This document shows positions 25,683 to 35,251 of a DNA stretch of 55,218 nucleotides, piece after piece. The stretch is from an uncultured Cellvibrionales bacterium (GTDB lineage: Bacteria; Pseudomonadota; Gammaproteobacteria; Pseudomonadales; Dasaniaceae): positions 1-55,218 of the forward strand of contig CAJVZD010000028.1 of assembly GCA_913019905.1 (NCBI GenBank), in the 5' to 3' direction. Below the pieces are notes generated by a model that searched no databases, was not told where the DNA came from, and saw only the letters and a program-made list of their open reading frames with translations. Both the position numbers and the translations under genes were made by a program. Numbering within the stretch: the first letter of the stretch is position 1; the number at the start of each line of letters is the position of its first letter.

Positions 25683-26855
25683 TTATGCCAGTTCCGGCAG
25701 TTCCGATTCAACCAACCTCGACCAATATGACGCTCCTATGGAGAGTATTTCGTCATTAAAGTCATAATTTGAATTGTGCACCATACAACTGCCTTCCCCG
25801 TCGCCGTTGCCGATCCAGATATATGCCCCGGGCTTTTCTTGCAACATATAGGCAAAGTCTTCCGAACCCATGGCCGGTTTGGGGTTCAGGTTGACATTCT
25901 TTACGCCAGCTATTTCGGTCGCTGCCTTGGCCGCGACGCCGGTTTCGAGTTCGGAATTTACCGTAGGTGGATAACGACGCTCATAACGGAAGGTAATTGT
26001 CGCACCGTACGCACTGGCAATGCCTTCGGCGATGCTTTGTAATTTTTTCTCCATCAATACCTGAACTTTAGGTGAAAAGCAGCGCGTACATCCGCTAATT
26101 TCTACCTTGTCGGCAATAACATTATAAGCATCACCGGCATGAAACTGGGTTACGCTAACAACGGCTGCATCCTGTGGGTCGACCATACGACTGACAATGT
26201 TCTGGTATGCCTCTACGATTTTGGTCGCGATAACTATTGGGTCCACGCCAAGATGAGGCATTGCGGCATGAACGCCCTTACCGATGACAGTTAGGTTAAA
26301 TATATCAAAGGCCGCCATCATTGGGCCCGGACGAATGGCAAATTTACCAACGGGAAGTCCGGGTATATTGTGCATTCCGTACACAGCTTCAACCGGGAAT
26401 TTCTCGAAAAGTCCATCTTCTATCATCGCACGTCCGCCACCTTCATTTTCTTCTGCGGGCTGGAATATGAAATGAACAATTCCTTCAAATCTGGGATGCG
26501 CGGCTAAATACTTTGCGGCCCCCAATAACATGCAGGTGTGTCCGTCATGTCCGCAAGCATGCATAACGCCTGGGTTGGTGGATTTATGGGGGAATTCATT
26601 GCTCTCTAAGATCGGTAATGCGTCCAGGTCGGCACGTAAACCGATCGCTCTATTTCCTCTGCCTTTTTGTAGTGTCCCAACAACGCCCGTACCGGCAATG
26701 CCTTCCTGAACGTCCAGTCCAAACGATCTCAGTTTTTCAGCGACGACGCGGGCTGTTCGGTGTTCCTCAAATGCCATTTCCGGGTGAGCGTGAATGTCTC
26801 GGCGCCACTGCTTCATCTCGCCTTGGAAGCTAACTATTTCATCAATTAATTTCAC
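25683..26855 (-). CDS. M20-family amidohydrolase (hippurate/amino-acid N-acyl hydrolase)
   Basis: The 390-aa metallopeptidase-fold enzyme has WRRDIHAHPEMAFEEHRTAR near the N-terminus and the metal site MHACGHDGHTCML. PAEENEGGGRAMIEDGLF and the late HNSNYDFND are also present. This is the hippurate hydrolase/IAA-amino acid hydrolase group, which removes acyl groups from amino acids. The start is GTG at 26855, which places the WRRDIHAHPE block at the usual distance. A fair alternative is the internal ATG at residue 15. It precedes the thiolase on the same strand with a 143-base gap. Confidence 0.88.
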   Translation of the reverse strand: MKLIDEIVSFQGEMKQWRRDIHAHPEMAFEEHRTARVVAEKLRSFGLDVQEGIAGTGVVGTLQKGRGNRAIGLRADLDALPILESNEFPHKSTNPGVMHACGHDGHTCMLLGAAKYLAAHPRFEGIVHFIFQPAEENEGGGRAMIEDGLFEKFPVEAVYGMHNIPGLPVGKFAIRPGPMMAAFDIFNLTVIGKGVHAAMPHLGVDPIVIATKIVEAYQNIVSRMVDPQDAAVVSVTQFHAGDAYNVIADKVEISGCTRCFSPKVQVLMEKKLQSIAEGIASAYGATITFRYERRYPPTVNSELETGVAAKAATEIAGVKNVNLNPKPAMGSEDFAYMLQEKPGAYIWIGNGDGEGSCMVHNSNYDFNDEILSIGASYWSRLVESELPELA

Positions 26856-27218
26856 TAGAAATCTCTACGTGCTGAAGAAAAGACATCCAATGTAAATATT
26901 TTTTGACAAATTTGCAAAGAATTTGAAGGGGATTTTGTTACCGAAAAGTCATCTCAAAAGATCGTAGCGCTTAAACTGTATTCAACTGATTTTGTCATTT
27001 CAACAAACGGTTCCGAACAATAACAGTTCGTTATGTTCGCGTTAGGCTATGAATATCATCGTCAGCGTGATTCAACTGACATTTTATGCGTGTTTGAGAA
27101 TCGGCTTGATATTTGTTTATTATCACTAGAACTCACACAGATTAGATCACGCAAAGTGATTAAGCAAAAACAATGGCCGTTTTACCTTGGCGACTTGTGT
27201 TTGGACAGAGCTATCTTG
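26856..27218. other. Intergenic region
   Basis: About 360 bases between M20 hydrolase start and response regulator end. It contains an AT-rich tract and a CAAATTTG palindrome near 26910. Nothing else was recognised. A plus-strand frame crossing the regulator's end is a shadow. Confidence 0.5.
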
Positions 27219-27908
27219 TCACTTTGCAGGTTTCTTGCTTCTCGTGACCGCATAAACGGCTTCGGTTCTATTTTTTACTCCCAAAACCCGAAACAATTGC
27301 GACAAATGTGCTTTTACTGTTCCCTCTGCGATATTCAATTCTCTAGCAATTACCTTATTGGGTTTGCCCTGAATAACGTTTTCCAGAACTTCTGACTGCC
27401 TCTTAGAAACAGACGGAAGTACGGTAGCTAAAGATCTTTCATTTTCAATTATGCTGTGAGGTCTCTCCCATCTGTCCAGTGTATTGGGAGGTAGATAGAT
27501 TCCACCATTAATGACAAATTGTATGACCGAGATAAGGAAACTATCGCTCGCAGACTTAGGGACAAAGCCTGATGCTCCGTTAGCAACTGCCTCTCTCATG
27601 ATTTCCGGTCTGTCGTTTCCTGACAACATCAGTATTCGCGTCGTTAACTTTGAATCCTCTTTCGTAATACGTTGATCAAAATTAGTTTCATTCACTTTCT
27701 TTTTCAACTTAATGACTGTATTCATGCCCAAGGAATCTGGAAGCTCAAGATCCGCAATTATGAGATCGAAAAAATATTCTTCTAAACAGCGTAGAGCTCC
27801 GTCGACGCGATTTACCTCGGTAAATTCAATCTCTTTACTAAAGTTTTCCAGGACATTCTTGAGGCCGTTGCGAAAAATGACTTGGTCGTCGACCAATAAT
27901 ATTTTCAA
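27219..27908 (-). CDS. NarL/LuxR-family response regulator
   Basis: The 229-aa protein has a receiver domain: ILLVDDQ at the start, D53 in IIADLELPDS, the conserved lysine in GFVPKSAS. A LuxR-type helix-turn-helix (about residues 160-225: SKRQSEVLENVIQGKPNKVI, then GTVKAHLSQLFRVLGVKNR) follows. The receiver carries an insert of about 15 residues before beta strand 4. The start is TTG at 27908, because GGAG lies 8 bases upstream and the receiver begins directly; a TTG at 27941 is weaker. No histidine kinase is adjacent. It is divergent from gspD1 and may control it, by inference. Confidence 0.88.
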   Translation of the reverse strand: MKILLVDDQVIFRNGLKNVLENFSKEIEFTEVNRVDGALRCLEEYFFDLIIADLELPDSLGMNTVIKLKKKVNETNFDQRITKEDSKLTTRILMLSGNDRPEIMREAVANGASGFVPKSASDSFLISVIQFVINGGIYLPPNTLDRWERPHSIIENERSLATVLPSVSKRQSEVLENVIQGKPNKVIARELNIAEGTVKAHLSQLFRVLGVKNRTEAVYAVTRSKKPAK

Positions 27909-28353
27909 TTGATACACTCCAGTTGTACTGTCTAAATACAATCCATTATTTTTATTAGCTGAGATTACAAAAAACTAATGTAATAGACGCCATAAGTCAA
28001 CCATAAATATATTTTTGGTTAACAGTGATGCGCTAAGCTAAGAATGTGAATGATCAGATGTCAGTTGAAAGGTCATAAAACTGCACGATACCGACTAACG
28101 CATTAACCATAGACAGTGCTGATTTCACTATACAACGTGGTTAGACTCCTTTTGAGTACTTGGAATTACTTGATTTGTGTTTGCCAAAGAAACCGAAGAG
28201 GCAGAAAAGAAAAAATACAGATGGTGTGCCGACATTGTAATAGAAAGATGGACGACTCCTTTTTCCGGCTAAGCGACTGTAATTAAAGGAAAATGATTAT
28301 CTAAACACAATTTCTAGTCTACAATTGAGTTACATCTAACTAACTTGATCATT
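27909..28353. other. Divergent intergenic region before gspD1
   Basis: This 445-base gap separates the response regulator from gspD1. It holds an imperfect stem, AACCATAAA (27999-28007) with TTTTTGGTT (28012-28020). No convincing promoter hexamers were recognised. Confidence 0.5.
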
Positions 28354-30273
28354 ATGTCTAGCCTAATCTCACGCAGCCGGAAATGCTTAAACAGGGACTT
28401 GCTTTTTACGCTTGTCTTTTTGTTGGCTTGTATACCGCTAATTTCTATTGCTGACGGCAATAATTTAAGCTCCAGCCAAGACGATGAGCTGATTACGATT
28501 AATATGCATAATGCCGACATCTCCATTGTTATTCAGTGGATTGCTGAACAAACGGGGAAGAAAATCGTTGTTGACCCACGTGTGAAAGGCAAAGTAACCG
28601 TTCTTTCTAACGCTCCCATGAGTTCAGATCAGGCTTACAATACCTTTATGGCATTGCTGGATGTTTACGGGTTTGCAGCATCCGAGACAGGTGGCATCCT
28701 TCGGATATTTCCAGCCGCGATGGCGAAATCTTCGCCAGCTCAACTTATTCAGAATTTCGATGATTACGGACGTTCGAAAGGACAAATTCTCTACGTTTTT
28801 AAGGCTAGGAATGTCGGGGCTGCAAATTTAGAAAAACTCATAAAGCCCCTGATACCGCCAAGTGGCCTTGTGTCGACATTGGCCGGAAGTAACTTAATAT
28901 TGCTCTCAGATGAAATGGAGAATGTTAAACGCCTCGTTGACTTAATGAATCAACTCGACTCATCGGGCGATTTGTCGATTGAAGTCATTAGTTTGAAGTT
29001 TGCCTCCGCAAAAAATGTCGTTGGATTAACGAAGTCTTTACTGAAAACTGATAAGAGTATCTCCTTCGCAATAACGAGTGATGAGCGCAGTAATACGCTT
29101 CTATTGTCGGGTGATGAACGATCCAAGAATATTATTAGGCAACTTGTCAGCCAGCTTGATCGCTCGATTTCTAGCGGCGGCAATACAAGGGTAATCTATT
29201 TAAAGTATCTAGATGCCGCAGAATTATTACCGATATTGCGCGGAATGAGCGCAGCTATCTTAAAAGACAGCAAAGACTCTGGAAGCACCAACAGTTCAGT
29301 GAGCATCGAAGCGAGTGAAAGTACAAATGCTCTGATTATGACAGCTCCTCCTTCAATTCTTGATGTCATGAATGATGTGATAGTCCAAGTCGACATTCGT
29401 CGATCACAAGTGCTTGTTGAGGCTATCATCGTGGAGGTCAGTCAAAATTTCTCACAAACTTTAGGTGTCGAGTGGAGTAGCAGTTTTAACCAATCGAACG
29501 GAGTCGAAGCGATCACTGAGTTTGGGCTAAATGAATTAGGCGCCTCAATCGCTGAAGCTTCAATTTTGGGACCAGGGCTGACGCTCGGGTTTTATCGAAA
29601 CGGTTCATTGCGGGCTCTTGCCAATGCAATCGCCAATGAGACCGAAGCCAACATTCTGTCAACACCATCACTGCTAACTTTAGATAATGAAGAAGCCGAA
29701 ATACTGGTAGGTTCCAACATTCCTCTGATCACGGGGCAGGCTACTGCTGGCGGATCGACGAATGACCCTTTTACCACGATTGAGAGAAGAGATATCGGCT
29801 TAAGTCTTAAGATTACGCCTCAAATAAATGAAGGTAAATCAATTACCTTAGACATATTACAGGAGATAGAAACTGTTGTACCTTCTGCGCAAGTTGTTAA
29901 TGATATTATTACGGATAAAAGAAGCATAAAAACTAAAGTTATCGTTGAAAATGGAAACATACTGGTTTTGGGTGGACTCATTTCTAGTGAAAATCAGCAA
30001 CTCGTCAGCAAAGTGCCTTTTCTCGGCAACTTACCGCTCTTAGGTCATTTGTTTAAGTCAACTAACGAGCAAATTATAAAAAAGAATCTGATGGTATTTA
30101 TTTACCCGGTAATTGTGGATGCGGAACAAGTCTCTGATAGGGTGTCGAAAGAAAGATATGACTTAATGAAAGAACTACGGGAAAAATACTCTGATGGAAA
30201 ATTAGATCTCGATAGCAACAAACTCGATGACTTTATAAATTATCAGCCTAGTAAAAAAACCGATAGTAGGTAG
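28354..30273 (+). CDS. gspD: Type II secretion system secretin, first copy
   Basis: The 639-aa outer-membrane secretin has a signal peptide (hydrophobic stretch LLFTLVFLLACIPLIS near residues 16-31). N0 domain with NADISIVIQWIAEQTGKKIV, N1-N3 repeats (such as VISLKFASAKNVVGLTKSLL), and the C-terminal secretin domain, with VPFLGNLPLLGHLFKST near the end, follow. It is a full homologue of GspD at 41217-43094, sharing phrases such as ESTNALIMTAPPSILD. The upstream TTG at 28345 is possible; the ATG at 28354 is chosen. It faces gspB head-on, outside the main operon. Confidence 0.92.
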   Translation: MSSLISRSRKCLNRDLLFTLVFLLACIPLISIADGNNLSSSQDDELITINMHNADISIVIQWIAEQTGKKIVVDPRVKGKVTVLSNAPMSSDQAYNTFMALLDVYGFAASETGGILRIFPAAMAKSSPAQLIQNFDDYGRSKGQILYVFKARNVGAANLEKLIKPLIPPSGLVSTLAGSNLILLSDEMENVKRLVDLMNQLDSSGDLSIEVISLKFASAKNVVGLTKSLLKTDKSISFAITSDERSNTLLLSGDERSKNIIRQLVSQLDRSISSGGNTRVIYLKYLDAAELLPILRGMSAAILKDSKDSGSTNSSVSIEASESTNALIMTAPPSILDVMNDVIVQVDIRRSQVLVEAIIVEVSQNFSQTLGVEWSSSFNQSNGVEAITEFGLNELGASIAEASILGPGLTLGFYRNGSLRALANAIANETEANILSTPSLLTLDNEEAEILVGSNIPLITGQATAGGSTNDPFTTIERRDIGLSLKITPQINEGKSITLDILQEIETVVPSAQVVNDIITDKRSIKTKVIVENGNILVLGGLISSENQQLVSKVPFLGNLPLLGHLFKSTNEQIIKKNLMVFIYPVIVDAEQVSDRVSKERYDLMKELREKYSDGKLDLDSNKLDDFINYQPSKKTDSR

Positions 30274-30343
30274 AGTGGATAACAATATTAAAGAATAGCG
30301 CGAAAATTACAGAACCGAGGAAAAACATAAACACGAATAACGG

Positions 30344-30943
30344 TTACCAGTTTTCGACCACGTTGATGGCAAAACGGTACTTATCTTTCCAGTTCAGAAT
30401 GATTCCGTCCTTTGTAATCTCCTCTAATATTAGATATTTGGAAACTAATTCTCCTTCCTTTGCACGACGTTTGTTGATGATAATAGTCCTTCTGGCAGCG
30501 TTTTCCGAAAAGACATGGAATGAAAATGTCAGAGCAGGAATATCTTTTTGTACACTATTTGGTAACTCCCAGAACTGCACAAGAATAGGCGGAGGCGACT
30601 TCGGTTCGACAAGGACTGGCTGATGCGTCGACGGTTTTTCTATAGATTGCGCTTGAGTTGTCTCGCTGGATTCGTCGACACCTTGTGCAGGTTTGTCAGC
30701 AGTTTGCACCGCTATTTTTTGCTGTGGCTTTTCTTCACTTTTGATTATCTCATTAGAAAAATAGAACCATACAGCAAAAGCCGATGACGACAAAGCAACG
30801 AAAAAAACTAGGATTATCAACCAAAAGAAACCACCTCGATTTTTGTTGATAATATGCGGACGTTGAATCGTTTGTATTGAGGGGCCTTGTTTTTCTTGCC
30901 GTTCCTGATCTGACTTGTTAAGTGCATCTAATATGTAAGACAT
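30344..30943 (-). CDS. gspB: General secretion pathway protein B
   Basis: The 199-aa protein begins MSYILDALNKSDQERQ, the GspB/ExeB signature. It has one membrane helix (about residues 37-62), a proline/glutamine-rich linker and a C-terminal periplasmic domain with KEGELVSKYLILEEITKDG. GspB works with GspA to insert or assemble the secretin in the peptidoglycan. It shares one base with gspA and is the last gene of the operon. Confidence 0.92.
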   Translation of the reverse strand: MSYILDALNKSDQERQEKQGPSIQTIQRPHIINKNRGGFFWLIILVFFVALSSSAFAVWFYFSNEIIKSEEKPQQKIAVQTADKPAQGVDESSETTQAQSIEKPSTHQPVLVEPKSPPPILVQFWELPNSVQKDIPALTFSFHVFSENAARRTIIINKRRAKEGELVSKYLILEEITKDGIILNWKDKYRFAINVVENW

Positions 30944-32361
30944 TAACGCCTAACTCCGTCCATAGAATTATTGACTAACGATGTGGACGCTGTCATATGC
31001 GCTCTCAAACTCCGAACAAATTCTGCGTTGACGTAATCCGTCGGTTCTAAGCCAAATTGGATTTGGATGCGATTGATTGCCTCTAGCAGCTCTCGATTAA
31101 CGATTCCGGAAAATTCGACCGTCGAAAAATACAGTTGGTGAGAGAACAGTAGGTGCTCTTTTCCAAGCAGTTTTTCGTCTAGATCGAATGTTTCTTTGGC
31201 TTCAGTGATACCGGGCGATACCTGGGAAATAATATCCGGGTCAAATTCGAATAATAGTTTTTGAAGTTCTTTTACCGAATCACCGCTGTCGCCGAGTGAC
31301 AGGGGCAGTTGAATATCTCCTTGATCTGTCTTAGTCGACTTTAATGCTGAATCGATGGTCTTGAGGTCAATGGCCGGTTGTTGGTCGGCATTGTTTTCAG
31401 CTGTCACTTTAGCTAGTGTAGGGACGCTACTTTTAGTTATAACGACATCGTTAGCGCTTTCGTTCGTCTTCCATAAATAACTCGCTAGCAAAACTACTGA
31501 AGAAATAATCACTGCCGTGAAAATGGGAGACCATGAGAAAAATCGCCTATTCACAGGTTCAGCGAATATTTCTTTTGATGCTTTGTTAGCAATTTTTCGC
31601 GTTACCTGATCCTCATTCGTTGCGTAGACGCCGAGTAATGCCCTATCGCAGATTTGATTAATAACTCTGGGTATGCCTCTGCTGTGTTTATATACACTGT
31701 TAATAGCTGCTACTCGAAATAGCTCGTTTCGACAACCAGCAACCGAAAGTCGGTGTTCAATGTATTGAGTTACCTCCGATTTCGACAGCGGCGTTAAATG
31801 GAAACGGGCTGTTACACGTTGGGCGAGTTGGCGTAACTCCTTGCTAGCGAGAAGATCATTTAACTCGGGTTGTCCTAGTAAAACCAGTTGCAATAGCTTT
31901 TTTTCGTTTGTTTCTAGATTCGTCAGAAGCCTGATTTGTTCCAATATCTCAACAGACAAATTTTGAGCTTCGTCGATGATTAATATCGTGTTTCGACCAC
32001 TTGCGTGAGCCTCTAATAAATACTTATTGAGGTCGTCGATGAGGTCTTTGCTGGTTCTGCCCTTTTCGAAATATATGCCGAGATCATTGCAAATCGATTG
32101 CAATAATTGATTGATGCTTTGTTTCGGATTGATTATGTAGGCGATGTCTGCATTTTCGGGGATTTGTTTTAGTAAGCACCGGCAGATTGTCGTTTTTCCA
32201 GTGCCTACTTCGCCAGTTAACACGACAAATCCACCCTGATTACCTACCCCATAGATTAAATGGGCAAGCGCTTCGCGATGTTTGTCGCTTAGAAACAGGT
32301 AGCGCGGATCTGGCGCGATTGAAAATGGGTCTTCGGCAAGACCAAAATATTGTTGGTACAT
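30943..32361 (-). CDS. gspA: General secretion pathway ATPase A (ExeA-like)
   Basis: The 472-aa protein has an AAA+ domain: Walker A GEVGTGKT at residues 50-57 and Walker B ILIIDEAQ at 126-133. A membrane helix lies around 275-300. A periplasmic C-terminal part (about 350-460) with a peptidoglycan-binding fold (SLGDSGDSVKELQKLL) follows. With GspB it opens the cell wall so that the secretin can assemble. The ATG MYQQYFGLAEDPFSI is typical of ExeA. Confidence 0.94.
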   Translation of the reverse strand: MYQQYFGLAEDPFSIAPDPRYLFLSDKHREALAHLIYGVGNQGGFVVLTGEVGTGKTTICRCLLKQIPENADIAYIINPKQSINQLLQSICNDLGIYFEKGRTSKDLIDDLNKYLLEAHASGRNTILIIDEAQNLSVEILEQIRLLTNLETNEKKLLQLVLLGQPELNDLLASKELRQLAQRVTARFHLTPLSKSEVTQYIEHRLSVAGCRNELFRVAAINSVYKHSRGIPRVINQICDRALLGVYATNEDQVTRKIANKASKEIFAEPVNRRFFSWSPIFTAVIISSVVLLASYLWKTNESANDVVITKSSVPTLAKVTAENNADQQPAIDLKTIDSALKSTKTDQGDIQLPLSLGDSGDSVKELQKLLFEFDPDIISQVSPGITEAKETFDLDEKLLGKEHLLFSHQLYFSTVEFSGIVNRELLEAINRIQIQFGLEPTDYVNAEFVRSLRAHMTASTSLVNNSMDGVRR

Positions 32362-32364
32362 AGC

Positions 32365-32871
32365 TTAACCCTGAAGTTCCAGGCGAACGTTGACAACGCC
32401 GTTGCTATCTTGCCGATCAATTACGATTTCGGTGACATGGATGTTATAAGATTTGTCGAGTTTTTCTAACCACAAAACTACATTATTGAAAGAAACGTCT
32501 TCAAACCATAAACCCAATCCGTTGTCACCAGCGGGTTCGTAACGTTTAAAATCGATACTGAATTCTTTCGAAGTAGTGTTTGCAAGCCCTAGCAGCGATT
32601 GATCTGAATCCCGCGCAACAGATTGCTTGTTTTGCGAAGTAATGAGCTGCTCATTGTTTTTAATATACTCAAAGGCATCTAGTTTAGAGCGGTATCGACT
32701 ATGAGATGATTCTTTATAGCTATACGCAGGTAAAATTAGGCCAAAGAGAATAACTATCATCATAGTAACCGCGACTAGAATTGAAACAGTTACCCGGTCC
32801 CTGGAATTGAGTGCCAGGTACTTTTCAAGTATTTGGCTAACAAACGGCGAGTTTTTAATTTGATCTAACAT
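32365..32871 (-). CDS. gspM: Type II secretion protein GspM
   Basis: The 168-aa bitopic protein has a cytoplasmic head with a family-like LNSRDRVTVSILVAV start, a helix at about 28-51 and a ferredoxin-like periplasmic domain. It stabilises GspL in the inner-membrane platform. It is placed between gspL and gspA with 3-base gaps. Confidence 0.9.
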   Translation of the reverse strand: MLDQIKNSPFVSQILEKYLALNSRDRVTVSILVAVTMMIVILFGLILPAYSYKESSHSRYRSKLDAFEYIKNNEQLITSQNKQSVARDSDQSLLGLANTTSKEFSIDFKRYEPAGDNGLGLWFEDVSFNNVVLWLEKLDKSYNIHVTEIVIDRQDSNGVVNVRLELQG

Positions 32872-32874
32872 TTT

Positions 32875-34203
32875 CTATAAGCGCTCCACCAAAACACGAC
32901 TCAGAACGTAGGTATCCTGCTCAGAAGCCGAATTTACTGTTGTTGATAGCCCAATTTCAGATAAATTGTTCTTTATTTGATCGAGTTGTTCGATAGACTC
33001 AGTTTGAATTTCAAGTTGTATGCCGTCAGTGTTCTGATCGTATCGCAGCTTTTGTATTGAGATTTTATCTGAAGCTAAACTTGTTCGTAGTGATTCGGTC
33101 GACATGCTTTCTGACATTTTGGTCAATAGGTAAAGAAATGAGCTCGAAGAATGGCTGTTGTTAAGTTGTTTAAGGTGATTGTCGAATTGTTTTCTTGGAC
33201 TGACAATTCGTCTTTCGTTGGGAAATAGCTTCTTGTACAGCACAATCGATTGGCTATCAAATTGAGTTGCCTTTTCTGAAAAATACCATCCGTTCCCCAG
33301 GGAAAAAATGAGAAATACGCATATGCCAACAGCGGCAACTGAAGCAACTGTACGCCAATATTGCCAAACATTGCCTTGCTGGGAATTAATTCGATAACCC
33401 CCTTGCAAAAGGTTAATTGTTTTCCCGACCTTAAGCTCAGGTAAGGCCCTAACCAAGGTAGAGCTTATTAATTCAGATATCGGTTCTCGATAAACGGTTT
33501 CTTTAACACTAATATGCGCGTAATTCTCGCGGATGTAATTAGCAACGTTGATTGAAAATTGTTTGCCTTTATCGTCTTCATTGCTGCTAATGACTTCTAA
33601 AAAACGTTCGCTGGAAGTATTTTCATCTTCGCTAAAAAGAGACGCGAGAATCATTTCCATGTCATCGGGTGAAGAAACAATTCCCGACAACTCACCTGTT
33701 CGAAGAATGCATTGACTATCGTCATTTACCAAAGACCAATTATTGTGGGTGTACGGTATAGTGAGAATATCCGGTGTAATGAAATTAGGAGACAACCTGT
33801 TACTGTAAAAAACGTCGAGATAGTTGATCAGTATCTGATGGGTAATAATTGCTACGTCTATGATCCCGATGTCTAAATCCAGCGGCTCGGGGATGGCCAT
33901 ATGGACATTTTCTATCTCGTCAGCAATGAGTTCTTCTATGATGAATGGTAATGCTTGTTTGATTTGACTTATTTTTTTGGAGGGGATCGACGCCGTGCAT
34001 AAAAGTACGTCGGAACCAGGAACAATAATGTCTACGGCAAAATCATCCGAGCTGTCTTCGATGGCTCCATATATTTCGCTGATTTGCGTTCTTTTCCGCT
34101 TAATGATCTCGCACTGGTCATCGAAAAGTATCCACTCAACGATAGAATTACTGGACAATTCACCAGCTTCAGCAGGTATTCTTATTACGAGTTGATCGGT
34201 CAT
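32875..34203 (-). CDS. gspL: Type II secretion protein GspL
   Basis: The 442-aa protein has the actin-like cytoplasmic domain that recruits GspE (residues 1 to about 265, opening MTDQLVIRIPAE). One membrane helix (about 285-308, VASVAAVGICVFLIFSLGN) and a periplasmic domain to the end follow. Length and layout are those of GspL. It follows gspK after a 49-base gap. Confidence 0.92.
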   Translation of the reverse strand: MTDQLVIRIPAEAGELSSNSIVEWILFDDQCEIIKRKRTQISEIYGAIEDSSDDFAVDIIVPGSDVLLCTASIPSKKISQIKQALPFIIEELIADEIENVHMAIPEPLDLDIGIIDVAIITHQILINYLDVFYSNRLSPNFITPDILTIPYTHNNWSLVNDDSQCILRTGELSGIVSSPDDMEMILASLFSEDENTSSERFLEVISSNEDDKGKQFSINVANYIRENYAHISVKETVYREPISELISSTLVRALPELKVGKTINLLQGGYRINSQQGNVWQYWRTVASVAAVGICVFLIFSLGNGWYFSEKATQFDSQSIVLYKKLFPNERRIVSPRKQFDNHLKQLNNSHSSSSFLYLLTKMSESMSTESLRTSLASDKISIQKLRYDQNTDGIQLEIQTESIEQLDQIKNNLSEIGLSTTVNSASEQDTYVLSRVLVERL

Positions 34204-34252
34204 AGCTCAATGTTTTTCATTTGCTTGTCATTTGTTTAATGAAGCTGATTAC

Positions 34253-35251
34253 CTATTCGATGGTGAGTTGTCTTTTGACCACTTCGATAGTTCCATCTTT
34301 AGCATCGCGATGTAAATGCGTTCGCACGGTACTTATACGTCCGGCAAATTGCGCCTTTGTAATAACTTCAAAAAACTCACTTTCTACGGTTAATTGTTCC
34401 TTAATCGGGGACAGGTATTCACCACCCTCACCATTTAGCCATTGGCTTAATGTATTATAGCCACCTCTCTCTTGAATGCTTTTTATTTTTTTCAAATTTG
34501 CCGGTTTGATATTGTTAGTCATCGCAATTAATAGTTTAGCATTCATGGTGTTGATGTTGTATTTAGTTTTTGAATTTGCGCTTGGGAGAGAGGTTTTAGG
34601 TAAAGCGACAACGTGTTCTTTCAATATCTCATAATCTTGTGACTTAAACCCCTTTAATAAACGCAGTTCAGTTCGATCGGCGATGAGATTATTGGCGGTC
34701 AGATAGTTCTTTTGTCTATATGCTTCGTCTTCGGCACCGTTAATCTGTCGTTTTTGATCTTTATCTAACCAGTCTGCCAATACAGGGGTGTATTTATTCT
34801 TGATTTTTAGCGACGATAATAAACGCGCAAATTGGTTCGAAGCGATCGTGTTGGTTGTGCCGTCTTCGTTTCTTAAGCTATTCAGATTAAAACGTCCTTG
34901 AAGATCAGAAATTTCGACCAGAAGTTTTCCGTTTTCAATATCAAACCCTTTCTTTAGCACCGACCAGCTATCTGCGAGCGTGTCTGAACGAACAGTTTCG
35001 CTATTGAGCGTTTTGGACGAAGATTCCTTATAGTCGCGAAATAGTATCTGTCTTGCATATTGTTCGCCGGATAATGCATAAAGGTATGCTTGCTTCGTAT
35101 TGATCACTCCCGCTGTTTTCTTGATGTCTAAATAGCTTCTGGACAGCATTTCGCTTGCGATGATGGTAACAATAGCAAAAACCAATAAGACGCTAATGAG
35201 CGCAACGCCTTGTTCACGGTTTTTTTTTGCAAACTGCCGACGAATAATCAC
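34253..35251 (-). CDS. gspK: Type II secretion minor pseudopilin GspK
   Basis: The 332-aa protein has a short basic leader and the cleavage site G/VALISVLL, with no glutamate at +5, as usual for GspK. The large globular domain has the helical insert and GspK blocks such as DLQGRFNLNSL. It caps the pseudopilus tip with GspI and GspJ. The start is GTG directly after the gspJ stop. A run of nine A lies in codons 9-11 (35220-35228). Confidence 0.92.
   Translation of the reverse strand: MIIRRQFAKKNREQGVALISVLLVFAIVTIIASEMLSRSYLDIKKTAGVINTKQAYLYALSGEQYARQILFRDYKESSSKTLNSETVRSDTLADSWSVLKKGFDIENGKLLVEISDLQGRFNLNSLRNEDGTTNTIASNQFARLLSSLKIKNKYTPVLADWLDKDQKRQINGAEDEAYRQKNYLTANNLIADRTELRLLKGFKSQDYEILKEHVVALPKTSLPSANSKTKYNINTMNAKLLIAMTNNIKPANLKKIKSIQERGGYNTLSQWLNGEGGEYLSPIKEQLTVESEFFEVITKAQFAGRISTVRTHLHRDAKDGTIEVVKRQLTIE

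Noticed and set aside
27033..27395. 120-codon plus-strand ORF
   Set aside because: Its second half is antisense to the response regulator and the first half has no protein character.
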